From positions 41,281,242-41,345,241 of the forward strand of contig OY856187.1 in assembly GCA_963693315.1 (NCBI GenBank): a stretch of DNA of 64,000 nt, written 5' to 3'. The position numbers and the translations under genes are program-made. Numbering within the stretch: position 1 is the stretch's first letter; each line of letters begins with the position of its first letter. Source of the DNA: Diogma glabrata (Eukaryota > Arthropoda > Insecta > Diptera > Cylindrotomidae). Shown piece after piece: positions 12,595 to 22,106 of this stretch. The notes under the pieces were generated by a model, which saw only the letters and a program-made list of their open reading frames with translations, made no database searches and was not told the origin of the DNA.

Positions 12595-13960
12595 TGCAAT
12601 ATGGATATCGCGGTCAACTGATATAGATCGAGAGTTCAATTCCTGGAGTGGTACATTCTTTTATGGTTTTTTTTAATTTTTATTAAATACCATTAAAATT
12701 TATGTTTTTTGATTCATGATTCATTTATAAATTAAAGATCATAAAAATTTCATTTTACGAATTTTAAATTGATCGACAATGCAGTTTTTTAAAGTTATTG
12801 CTACTGGTGAAAAACACGTGATATCAGCAAGGTCTGGAAATGAGGTTTTAATTTTGTATATTTAAGTATTGAAATTCGTTGACATCAATAAAAAAACTTT
12901 TCTGCGTTTTTATTTTTTTTTTAACCCTGTCTTCAGATACAGGGTGCTGAAAAATCAAAAAATGGCTCGACCCTTTTGAATTCAAATGGCTCTACAGTCA
13001 AAACTACTGAACTGATTTTAATGTTATATAGCTCAAAATGTAGGTATTGCACAGAGCTAATCAAAATAATAATTCACATTATATGACCTTGAGCATTTTC
13101 TTTTAGAAAAATAACGGTAAAAAATTCAAATTCGATTTTCTAGAAATGCGTATTTTTAAAATTTTTGATTTTTTAATATGTGAAAGGACATATCTTACTA
13201 ACATTTTATAAAAAATTGAAGACGGGAAATTTGTTTTTTTTTATTAATTTTATTGCAACACATTGCAGGCATTTTCCATCATAAAAAAAAGTGGAGTTAA
13301 AAAATGAACAGCTTTTTTTGGATTTACATATATGTTTTTATAATAAATTTTTAATTTTAACTCAAAATAAATATTTCACAAATTTTTTATCATTTATTTA
13401 ATTTTAAATTACTAAATTCCGTAGAATTAGAATAACGTCTAGCTAAGATTGATCCATCATTTGTAGGAATGTATGAGTGATATTCTCGTGTTCCAGGAAT
13501 TGTTTTTAAATTGGCGTATCTATCAGCTAGTTGATTTCGTTTTGCAAACAAAGAAATCCCTCTTTATTCTGTCACTATATGACAATGGTGAGTAAGTGAT
13601 CTCAACCGTTTGACTGTGGGTAACAAAAAAAAACAGGGTAACAAAAAAAAAACGCAGAAATTTTTTTTTTATTGATGTGAATTAATTCCAATACCTATAT
13701 ATACAAAATTAAAACCTCATTTACAAAATTGCATATTTTTTGCTGATTTCACGTGTTTTTCACCTACTGTCTCTTGCCGTTTTGTTCAAATTATTTTTAT
13801 TTCGATATTAACAAGAAAATTAATTAGTTTTTAGCAGGAAGTTCTAAAAATAATAAAATATGAGTTTTCCTATCATTATTTTCCATAATTTCATTCCCGT
13901 GAAATAAAATAATAATAAGGAAAATAAAAACTCCTATTTGAGTATGTATTTCTCTTTCAA
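12595..13960 (+). repeat. SINE-like dispersed repeat interrupted by a TIR element
   Basis: The head has a box-B-like GAGTTCAATTCCTGG (12632-12646), followed by a T-rich body and the segment TGCAGTTTTTTAAAGTTATT; it stops at 12806 and resumes at 13764 with TCTTGCCGTTTTGTTCAAAT and TCGATATTAACAAGAAAAT. The uninterrupted arrangement is seen at 39.83-40.07 kb. Partial copies lie at 13.99-14.10, 29.49-29.57, 30.98-31.25 and 32.88-33.07 kb. A tRNA-derived SINE is likely, but box A is unclear. Confidence 0.55.
12801..13769. mobile_element. 957-bp inverted-arm element with 6-bp target duplication
   Basis: The element runs 12807-13763. Its ends GTGAAAAACACGTGA and TCACGTGTTTTTCAC are inverted, and the arms extend inward about 125 bp (ATCAGCAA, ATGAGGTTTTAATTTTGTAT, ATCAATAAAAAAA, TTCTGCGTTTTT, AACCCTGT all have complements at 13633-13755). 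CTACTG is present on both sides (12801-12806, 13764-13769) and only once in the uninterrupted host copy near 40.04 kb, which proves an insertion. No transposase ORF; superfamily not assigned. Confidence 0.85.
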
Positions 13961-14275
13961 TATGAGTTGAGATTTTCATCACAAAAAAATGATTTAAACA
14001 CAATTTAAGCCTGCGGACAATTTATGGTATTTAAATTTATCGATAGTGTAGTTTTCTAAGGTTATTGCTATTATCTTTTAGCACAGTGTGACGTCAGTAC
14101 GAATTAAAATTTAGAATGCATGCCGGGGATTTTTACGACATCTCAATCTTTTCTTTAGTTTTTAAAAGAAGTGTTTTGTGGCTATTCTGTTTTTTATATT
14201 GGGTGTACAAATAAATTTCCGACCTTTTTTACTGAAATAAAAGACATTAGTTTGTGTAGAAAATGAAAAAATGTT

Positions 14276-14942
14276 TTATTCAAAGTATGCTCCTTCGGAA
14301 GCTATAACCTTCGCCCATCGTTCAGGCAATAAACGGATTCCCCGAAGGAAGAAGTCTGGTGGCTTCGAGGCGATCCAGTCATCGACCCATTTTCTGACGT
14401 TTGCATATGAAGTAAAGTGCTGCTGTGCCAGGGCTGATTGCATCGACCGAAACAAGTGGTAATCAGAGCGAGCAATGTGTGGTGAATACAGCGGGTGGGG
14501 TAGAACTTCCCAGTTTTGCCCGTCCAAGTAATTTTTGACAGGTATAGCAATATGTGGCCTAGCGTTGTCATGTTGCAAAATAATCTTATTGTGCCTTTTG
14601 TCCCATTCCGGTCGTTTTGCCGCTAGAGCTCGCTTTAAAACCATCAGTTGTCGTCGATAAACTTGTCCCGTAATGGTTTCACTCTCTTTCAGCAGCTCAT
14701 AATAGACGACACCCTGCATATCCCACCAAATACAAAGCTTCACGTTCTTTGTCTCTTACGTCAAAATCACCAACTTTGAATCGTTGAAACCACTCTTTGC
14801 ATATTGTTTTCGATGGCGCATGTTCACCGTAAACTTCGACAAGCAAACGATTTGTTTCCGCTGCACTTTTCTTCAATAAAAAATAATGAACTAAAACTTC
14901 CCGCAAATGTTGTTTTTTAGGTATAAAATTCGACATTTTCAA
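14276..14942 (-). pseudogene. mariner transposase, internally deleted
   Basis: The N-terminal half (14942 leftward) reads MSNFIPKKQHLREVLVHYFL, a helix-turn-helix region ending DFDVRDKE. It jumps at about 14750 in another frame to KLCIWWDMQGVVYYELL, the C-terminal catalytic region with QHDNARPH (second Asp) and SPHIARSDYHLF (third Asp of the DD34D triad). Roughly 100 central residues, including the first catalytic Asp, are missing, so the protein is dead. In family members the third-Asp context is usually SPDLAPSDYHLF; here it is altered to SPHIARSD but the Asp itself remains. Confidence 0.93.
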
Positions 14943-15740
14943 TTACATGAAAATAATTGTTGTTTACGCTTTGAACAAATGTCACTAGTAATTATTCAAG
15001 TTTGACACCTAACCTTAAAAAAAAATGTATTGCCCGATTGAATAATATACAAGCAGTGATACTAACGACACCTATCTGTGACGAAGGATATTCTGGGGCA
15101 CACCACTTTTGTGTCAAAAATTTGTCTTTACTTTCCTTCGTCCCAAGATTCCGAATTCCAGTTTATTTGAACATTTTTTTTCATGTCTCATGACATTCCA
15201 TTTCTTAAAACCTTATGTCTATATTTCCATTTTGCTAATAACGCAAAATGGTATTAGTCTAAATTATAAAATTTTCCCACATTTCGTTTTCTGTAAATTT
15301 ATCAGAAAACAATGAATATAAAACCATGGATTAACATAAGTTTAATCCAATTTCATTTTATAAAATTCTCATTTTTTTTGTCTTTTCTTCATAAGTCTGA
15401 AATTCAGCCTTTCATTTTTTTTTGTAACTAAATAAGTTTATCGTTTAATTGTGGGAAAGTTTCCACAATTTGATTCAATTTCTGGAATTCCGTTGTTTTT
15501 CTTCTGTTTTCTCGTTGTTATTACTTTCGCTAACTAAGGGCATTTTTTTTGTAAAAAGCTCATATTAAACCGAGGTTTCGAGGGAAGACGAAAATTGTTG
15601 ATCGGGAGTCTGAAGTGGTCTGAGAACGTTAACGGTATTGAAAACTACGGCAAAAGGAGTTTTCATTTTTCTTGTTTTATTTTGGTTTTATTGTGGTTTT
15701 TTTTTTGGTTCTGTATTTTCTTTCCTTTTGTTTAGTAATT

Positions 15741-16545
15741 TCGGTTTATAAAATTGTTAAGTTCAAATTATTGTTGTGACAAAGTTATTTATATTAATAA
15801 GAAAAAAGATAGAAATTAAAGTGAGTCCGATCACAAGTTTTTTAAGTAAAAAGAAAACTAAAAATTATAATAATTTAAATTAATTGATTCACCAAGGTGT
15901 GAAGGAATTTTATCCTTGTGATAAAATTGTTAAGTTCAAATTATTGTTGTGACAAAGTTATCTATATTAACAAGAAAAAAGATAGAAATTAAAGTGTGTC
16001 CGATCACAAGTTTTTAAGTAAAAAGAAAACTAAAAATTATAATAATTTAAATTAATTGATTCACCAAGGTGTGAAGGAATTTTATTCTTGTGATAAAATT
16101 ATTAAGTTCAAATTATTGTTGTGACAAAGTTATTTATATTAATAAGAAAAAAGATAGAAATTAAAGTGAGTCCGATCACAAGTTTATTAAGTAAAAAGAA
16201 AACTAAAAATTATAATAATTTAAATTAATTGATTCACCAAGGTGTGAAGGAATTTTATCCTTGTGATCAAATTGTTAAGTTCAAATTATTGTTGTGACAA
16301 AGTTATTTATATTAACAAGAAAAAAGATAGAAATTAAAGTGTGTCCGATCACAAGTTTTTTAAGTAAAAAGAAAACTAAAAATTATAATAATTTAAATTA
16401 ATTGATTCACCAAGGTGTGAAGGAATTTTATTCTTGTGATAAAATTGTTAGACAAAATTTTTATTGTGACAAAGTTATTGATAAATATAGAAAGAAAAAC
16501 AAAAGATATAAATAAAGTGTGTACGATCAAAAGTTTTTGAGTAAA
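15741..16545. repeat. 173-bp tandem array, about 4.5 copies
   Basis: The marker ATAAAATTGTTAAGTTC occurs at 15748, 15921, 16093, 16266 (ATCAAATTG) and 16439, spacing 172-173 bp. Units contain TCCGATCACAAG and CACCAAGGTGTGAAGGAATT with very few differences among copies 1-4; the fifth is diverged. Alternate copies share variants (AGTGAGTCCG in copies 1 and 3, AGTGTGTCCG in 2 and 4), suggesting a two-unit duplication. Confidence 0.93.
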
Positions 16546-17090
16546 AATATTCATTTGTTTTAATCTGGAACGAGGAATGGACATGCCGGCCACACTAGTA
16601 GACTGAAGGAAAATTAGGTGAGTCTACCTTGGATTGTCTAAGATTTTTGTTGCGTTATTAGTTTGTTTTTGTGTGTATTGTTTTGTATTATGGTATAATC
16701 GAGGTAGTAATGTTAACGTCACGAGTTACTGGGTTGTGGGGTATTGATTCTATTATCAATATAGAATTTGGTCCCCCCCGTCAAACTAATGTAGTGTAAA
16801 ACTTTTTATTTGTGTGAGAGAGAACATGGTTCACGGAAATGATGGTAAGTAGGAATATGGTAAGTAGGAATTGCCGTCTTAGTTTTTTTTCCTTAATTTT
16901 TGTTTATCTTACTGAACCGCTCATTACTAGGACTACCTGGCTGCCGGATAAAATCCATGACCCCAAATGACTGAGCGAAGTCGAGAGCGGTATCCGGATC
17001 CACAGCCAGGTGGACAAATCTATAGCCTTAGCATGTGCAACCTCTGCTTCCATCTGGAGGTCATAGCTGGCACTGTTAATCGTTACATAT
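16546..17090. other. Non-coding interior of the expanded mariner
   Basis: No gene. A GC-richer hairpin at 16937-17011 pairs ACCTGGCTGCCGGATA with TATCCGGATCCACAGCCAGG. Two adjacent near-identical 18-bp phrases (GGTAAGTAGGAATATGG / GGTAAGTAGGAATTGCC) lie at 16843-16878. Confidence 0.5.
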
Positions 17091-17125
17091 CTAAAAAGGT
17101 CGGAAATTTATTTGTACACCTAATA

Positions 17126-18154
17126 CTTTTTGTTGTTGTTTTCTTTTTTCATTCTTTTCTTTTTCCTGTTGGTGATTGTTGTACCATTTTTGAAGTGAAA
17201 ACATCTTTAGGCGCGTTGTGCGATTTTGTATGGGGAAAAGTTTATATATTCAAGTCACCGTCACGCTAAATAAATATTAAATATAAAATAAATCTTAGAA
17301 GAGAGTGAGATAAATTGTAATCATTTATTATTTTTTATTCTCATTTGCTTGATTTATAATTTGGTTTTTTCTTTTTTATTGAATTTGATTTTTCCTGTTT
17401 AATTATGGTGTGTAAGTGTTTTATAGTAAGTAAATATTTTTTTGTATTTTTATATAAAATAAAAAAATTGTGTTCGTCATATTTGATTTGGATGTTTTTC
17501 TTTACACTTTTTAATAAATAAAACGCAAACAAACTAACAGAAAGGAAGTGAATAAAAAAATAAATATTTGTACTGGTTGCTGGTTTAATTGGTAAATGGC
17601 ACAATCTTTAATACTCTAAAAAATTTACTTCATTTTACAATCAAAAAAAAATTTACGTGGTTGAAGTACTTCTTGATTTGTTAGTTATCTTCAATAAGTT
17701 TGTTTCAATGTGATGAGTTTGAGGTGTATGATAATGATGCTAATTCTTTATGTTCTACGTTACTACTTTCAGGAGCATTACCATAATATTAATAATTATT
17801 TTCAGGTATGTTACTATTTATTTAAATAGAACTTAAACTCGAATTTATATTTATTATTTATTGGTTGAACTTATCTTGTATTCCGTAAGCCGTTTGTTGT
17901 TTGTTAATTTAACCGCAATGTTGGCTACATATGAAGTAGTTTTCTAAATTAACTTGTTTTTTTTATTCCTGTAACTTAAATATCTGTTTGCTCTACACCA
18001 TTAAGCTAATTACATTAAATAGTATTTACAAATTAATCAATTATTAATTAATAATAGATTATCCAACAAATATTAATTCAGTTATTATGATTGGTAAATA
18101 TCAAACTAAGTTTAACATTTCATTTGTAGATCAACAAAAGTGAAAATAGTGACC
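17126..18154. promoter_or_regulatory. 5' flank of GR-b
   Basis: No gene seen. The last 35 bases before the GR-b start (CATTTGTAGATCAACAAAAG and on) closely match the corresponding bases upstream of GR-c on the other strand (CATTTGAAGCTCAACAATAG), so the duplication included proximal 5' sequence. No confident TATA or initiator was identified. Confidence 0.4.
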
Positions 18155-19388
18155 ATGAAATATCTCTATAAATTAGTTTTAAAAATAGCACAAATATTTG
18201 GAATCACATTGTTTAACTTTGATTTAAAATCGAAATCTATAAGAAAATCTGCATTCCTTTACGGATATGGTTTATTTTTTCACATCGCAGTTTTACTATT
18301 TCACATTAATAATTTGTATAGCTTACAAGCCAGAAGAATAGAGAATCCAATAGCTTATCTCACTACCGCAATTTTATATAGCATTTCCATATTTGTTTTA
18401 ATTTCGCTGGTTTTATTAAAATACTTTTATTACAACGATTATTATTATGTTAACACAAAAATCTGGAAACTTGTATATACTAACAAAAATATTTTTAAGG
18501 ATAATTCAAAATTCAGTTTTTATTTTATGAGATTTGTTATCTTAAAATTCGTCGTATTTCCAGTTGTGTATTTAATGTATTTTCACCTAAACCAATTTGT
18601 AAGCAGAACAGTCGATATAGTGTTTATGGTCACTACGACAATTATTATGTTTTGGAGTTTTCTAGTTTTACTAGACTGTTATATTATTATAATAATATTA
18701 ATCATAGCCTTTAATCATATAAATAAAGTTTTGAAAGAAAGTATCAGTCTAATTAATCATAATTGCTACACATATAATATGAAAATCCCATTAAAAATTT
18801 TTGAGAACATGATCCAATTTCATAGCAAAATATTTAAATTAACTCAGCTCGTATTTCAAACATATTCTAAACATTTATTGGTTTGCATGGGTTTACTGTT
18901 TACGGTTTTAATTGCAGATATTTATATGTTTGTAAACAACATTATTTTCCAATTCAGCTTGCTTGTTCTAAGCAAACGGCTATTAATCTTCTGCTTCCAT
19001 TCCGTTGATATTTATCTTTTATTCTGGATAATAGAAAAAATTTGTGATGAAAAGCTTAAAATTGAATCAGTTTTATATGGACCATTTGAATACATCTTAG
19101 ATATTGACTTAGAGCGCTGTGTAAGTCCTATCAAAAGTTAATGTTTTCAAATTAAAACAACAACGTTTTATGTGGTCTCTTTAGATAAACCTTTTTAGAA
19201 TTCACATGAAATTACAATGTGTGGATATAACGTTGTTTAAGATGTTTAACGTTAATTTGTTTGCATTGACCGGAGTATGTTTCATTATTGAAAATAAATT
19301 CATAAAATTTCAAAATTTTATTCTTTTGTTGCAGGTGATTTCAGCAGCGTTTACATTCGTATTTCTATTACTACAGTATACGTTTTGA
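18155..19388 (+). CDS. Gustatory receptor GR-b, complete (three exons)
   Basis: Insect gustatory-receptor-like seven-transmembrane protein, about 369 residues, plausible full length for the family (350-450). Exon 1 is 18155-19120 (start ATG, protein MKYLYKLVLKIAQIFG; a GTG codon upstream is ignored; donor GTAAGT). Exon 2 is 19185-19274 (acceptor TTTAG, donor GTATGT). Exon 3 is 19335-19388 (acceptor TTGCAG), ending TGA. All junctions are phase 0. Hydrophobic segments fall around residues 45-65, 80-105, 130-155, 165-190, 245-270 and 280-300. The C-terminus VISAAFTFVFLLLQYTF matches the conserved last helix, with LLQY in place of the usual IILIQF. It is the closest relative of GR-c, 19 kb away in inverted orientation. 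No stop or frameshift seen. Ligand unknown. Confidence 0.85.
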
Positions 19389-19657
19389 AATATTAAACAA
19401 ATAAGAAATCAATTCTTTAATTATTTTGGTGCACGGGAAATTTAAAATAAAATGTATCTTCAAATAATCTATCTAAGAAAAATTATTCAAAATGCAATAA
19501 TAAGAGCAATGTTTTTTATTATTTGTAGATGTTGAAAATAGTATGTGTAAACACATGGCATCAAATAACTAAATTAATATAACTAAATAAAATCACTAAA
19601 TATTAAATTATAATAACTTGTGATGTTTAAGTTTGATTAAGACAGCAGCACATTCTT
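19389..19657. other. 3' flank of GR-b
   Basis: AT-rich, no ORF of note; an AATAAAA-like sequence near 19448 could be a poly(A) signal. Confidence 0.35.
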
Positions 19658-20238
19658 TTAAGGCTGTTTTACACGGACCAGTTTTTTGTCCAGAAAAGTA
19701 TTCATTTTTGTATCCAGTCAAAAATGGACATTTTAAGCAAAAAATGAAGCTAGCTCTAATTTATTTTCAGTTTCATATTCATTTTATGCGCAGTAGCTGT
19801 CTGCGCAGCTGTAGCCCAATGAAAAACGGACATACATCCAGTTTCTGAGCAAAATATGCTCTATATTTTTCTTCATTGTTACAACAGTTTATGCGCAGTG
19901 AGTGTACTATATCCATTCGTGTCTGCGCAGCTGTCAGCTCTAGTGACGATTTATTATTACGATTTATTACGATTTATTATTTATTTTATCTTCGTAGAAT
20001 TTATTTTATTTTCGTAGAATCAAACAAAACAAAACAGTTCTTGTAACCTACATAAACACAAAGGTTATGATGTCAACATTGTCAAATAGGCGCATGCGTG
20101 AAGTCAGTTTAAACTGGTTGTGTGTAAAACAGAGAAAAAACTGGATAGAAAAATGTTAATAAAAATGTCCATTTTTGACTGGATACAAAAATGAATACTT
20201 TTCTGGACAAAAAACTGGTCCGTGTAAAACAGCCTTTA
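19658..20238. mobile_element. Harbinger-like MITE, 575 bp
   Basis: Near-perfect inverted repeats of about 77 bp, starting AGGCTGTTTTACACGGACC (19661) and ending with its complement (20235), flanked by the 3-bp duplication TTA (19658-19660, 20236-20238). A TTA/TAA duplication is typical of PIF-Harbinger. The interior has no transposase; it contains an imperfect duplication of a GCGCAGTAGCTGTCTGCGCAGC-like stretch (19789-19811, 19896-19935). High arm identity suggests recent activity. Confidence 0.88.
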
Positions 20239-20289
20239 TACTTTCTAGAATCAGTTGCATTGTAAGAGAATAAGAGAATAAGAATTTTT

Positions 20290-20740
20290 TTTTATAAAAC
20301 ATTTTATCCACGACTACTAAAGTATATATACTTTCCATGCGTATATCTTTCATTGTAATTGTATTCATTCCTTTTTGTATATAAAATTCTTCTTTATTTA
20401 TTTCATTACACTTTATTAAAAATTCCCCTAACAAATTAAAAACTTGATTTGTTGGTATAGTAATATAAACCAGATAAAACAAGAACAATACATATATAAA
20501 ATCTAAAATAAACAAACATGTTTTGTTTTGTTTTTCATTTCATTCAATATGGCGATATAAACTTTTACCGGAAAACTTGAATGAAATTATTTGAAATATT
20601 TGTAGTCGTGGATAAAATAGTATCTTGTATTCGCTTAGGATGAAGGCAATTCTTCACTCAGATGATTCCCTCCACTCGCTACGCTCGTTCCGTGAAGAAT
20701 TGCCTTCATTCTAAGCTCATACAAGAATCTACTATTATTA
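20290..20740 (-). repeat. Palindrome-associated repeat, copy A
   Basis: On the minus strand a 130-bp snapback (GCTTAGAATGAAGGCAATTC paired with GAATTGCCTTCATCCTAAGC) is followed by TTTTATCCACGACT, then about 300 bp ending in the inverted AGTCGTGGATAAAA. The 300-bp part encodes an open stretch containing ITIPTNQVFNLLGEFLIK and MNTITMKDIRMES; similar DNA follows the same palindrome in copies B (33.08 kb) and C (47.93 kb). Function unknown; it may be a non-autonomous element or a decayed gene family carried by one. Confidence 0.7.
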
Positions 20741-21119
20741 TTGTAGGTATAGTAAAAGGTAGAAATTGAGTTTTTAAAAATCTCATTCACAAACAAATGT
20801 ATTTATTACTTCTTCTTTTTTAATTTATTTCACGGGGATAATTTGGCAAGGCAATGGCAAAATATGATTATTTTCTTTATTCTTCAATTTGATTGATTTT
20901 TGTTTGAAAATTGTTTGATTTTTTTCAGAACAGAGAGATCTTTTTCCGCCAATTTTTTAAATCAAAATTCAATGTATATAAAGCACAGTTAACATATAGA
21001 TATATAATTAAGAAAACCGGAATAAAATCAAAACAAGAAAAAATTTAATATTGACAATGCAAAGGTCATTCACCTCATCAGCTGATTTTGATTGTTGGAC
21101 AGAAAAAATTTATTTTAAT

Positions 21120-21350
21120 TTTGTTTTAGATTTTTGAGAATATCACAATATATTCTCGATAGTCCATCGATTTCTGCTCGTTTGTTCATAGTGTTGTTTG
21201 TTGTATTAATGAAGAGCATTTCTTTTATCAGTCTTTTTGATATGCTCTCTTCGATGCACAATATGTCTATTTTTTCCAGATCGTATACATCCAAGCTATG
21301 TTTTGTTTCCTGGATGTGATAAAAGACGGCTGTTTTGTCTTTACTTCATC
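21120..21350 (-). pseudogene. Penelope-like GIY-YIG C-terminal fragment
   Basis: Minus-strand translation of this region reads TAVFYHIQETKHSLDVYD, then ISKRLIKEMLFI and NTMNKRAEIDGLSRIYCDIL. This matches the end of the endonuclease domain of Penelope-like elements (H...H, KR..E..FI, N followed by the final Y..IL). The RT and nuclease core are absent. The first few codons are bordered by unrelated sequence; it belongs to a different PLE family than the 5.2-7.1 kb copy. Confidence 0.65.
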
Positions 21351-21559
21351 TGAATATGGATGGAGATGTAGGTGAAGATGGTGATTGAGGAATGTGTTTT
21401 GTATAAACGTTCAGGTGATCTTCGTTTGGTAAATCAGCTGTGGGAAGTACGGATTGAAGAGCGCTTTTTATGTCAGATTTAGGAGAGGGGTATTTATTAC
21501 TGGGATAGTAAATACTCAGAAAGGGTATTTATTACTTAGATAAATGAGATATTTGCTAC

Positions 21560-22090
21560 GCAAGTAAACACGCTCCTTGATGCTTTCATTAACAATATCC
21601 AGCACTTATCCTCAACAGATCAAAGTAACCAATTTTTGCCTTCCATGCCCGCAAATCGCAATTTTTTTAATATCTGAGAAACCGAAATATCTTTTCATGA
21701 ACATGCGTAAATTTTTCATTGTAAGTCAAAATTGTACAATTATTGTGAGTTTTTTAAATCAGCAACAAAAAAAACCATACCACAAAAAAAGAAAAATGTC
21801 TCTCTCCCTGTGGTTGTGAAAAAAATGACATTTTGGTTTTTATTTGAAATTTCATCAACGAAAAATAAATTTGTCAATATGAATTTGTCAATTATATAAC
21901 TTAAATATTTCTCCATGCCGTTAGCAAATATTGATTTTCCTTAAAAATAAATATTTGATTTAAATAATGCTTTGACATTTTAGAATTTAGAATTGTTTTT
22001 ATAAAAAAAATATAATTTAATTTAAAATAATAATATGATTGTTATAGCGATTTATGTACCAAGGGCGTTATGTAGGTTATTGCGCCTGGA
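21560..22090. other. Non-coding AT-rich sequence
   Basis: No supported gene; short ORFs only, of low complexity. Confidence 0.4.
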
Positions 22091-22106
22091 AAGCGACGTA
22101 ATCTAG

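Larger units (their letters stand above)
14197..17125. mobile_element. mariner element with a 2-kb foreign interior
   Basis: Ends TTGGGTGTACAAATAAATTT (14199) and the inverted AAATTTATTTGTACACCTAA (ending 17123) are nearly perfect 31-bp TIRs flanked by TA (14197-14198, 17124-17125), as expected for mariner. The transposase remnant occupies the left 0.75 kb. From about 15.0 kb to the right TIR there is sequence foreign to mariner, including a 173-bp tandem array. A typical mariner is 1.3 kb, so one or more insertions enlarged it, or two copies share these ends. Confidence 0.75.

Noticed and set aside
14271..14462. Plus-strand ORF of 63 codons
   Set aside because: It is the shadow of the mariner transposase on the minus strand.
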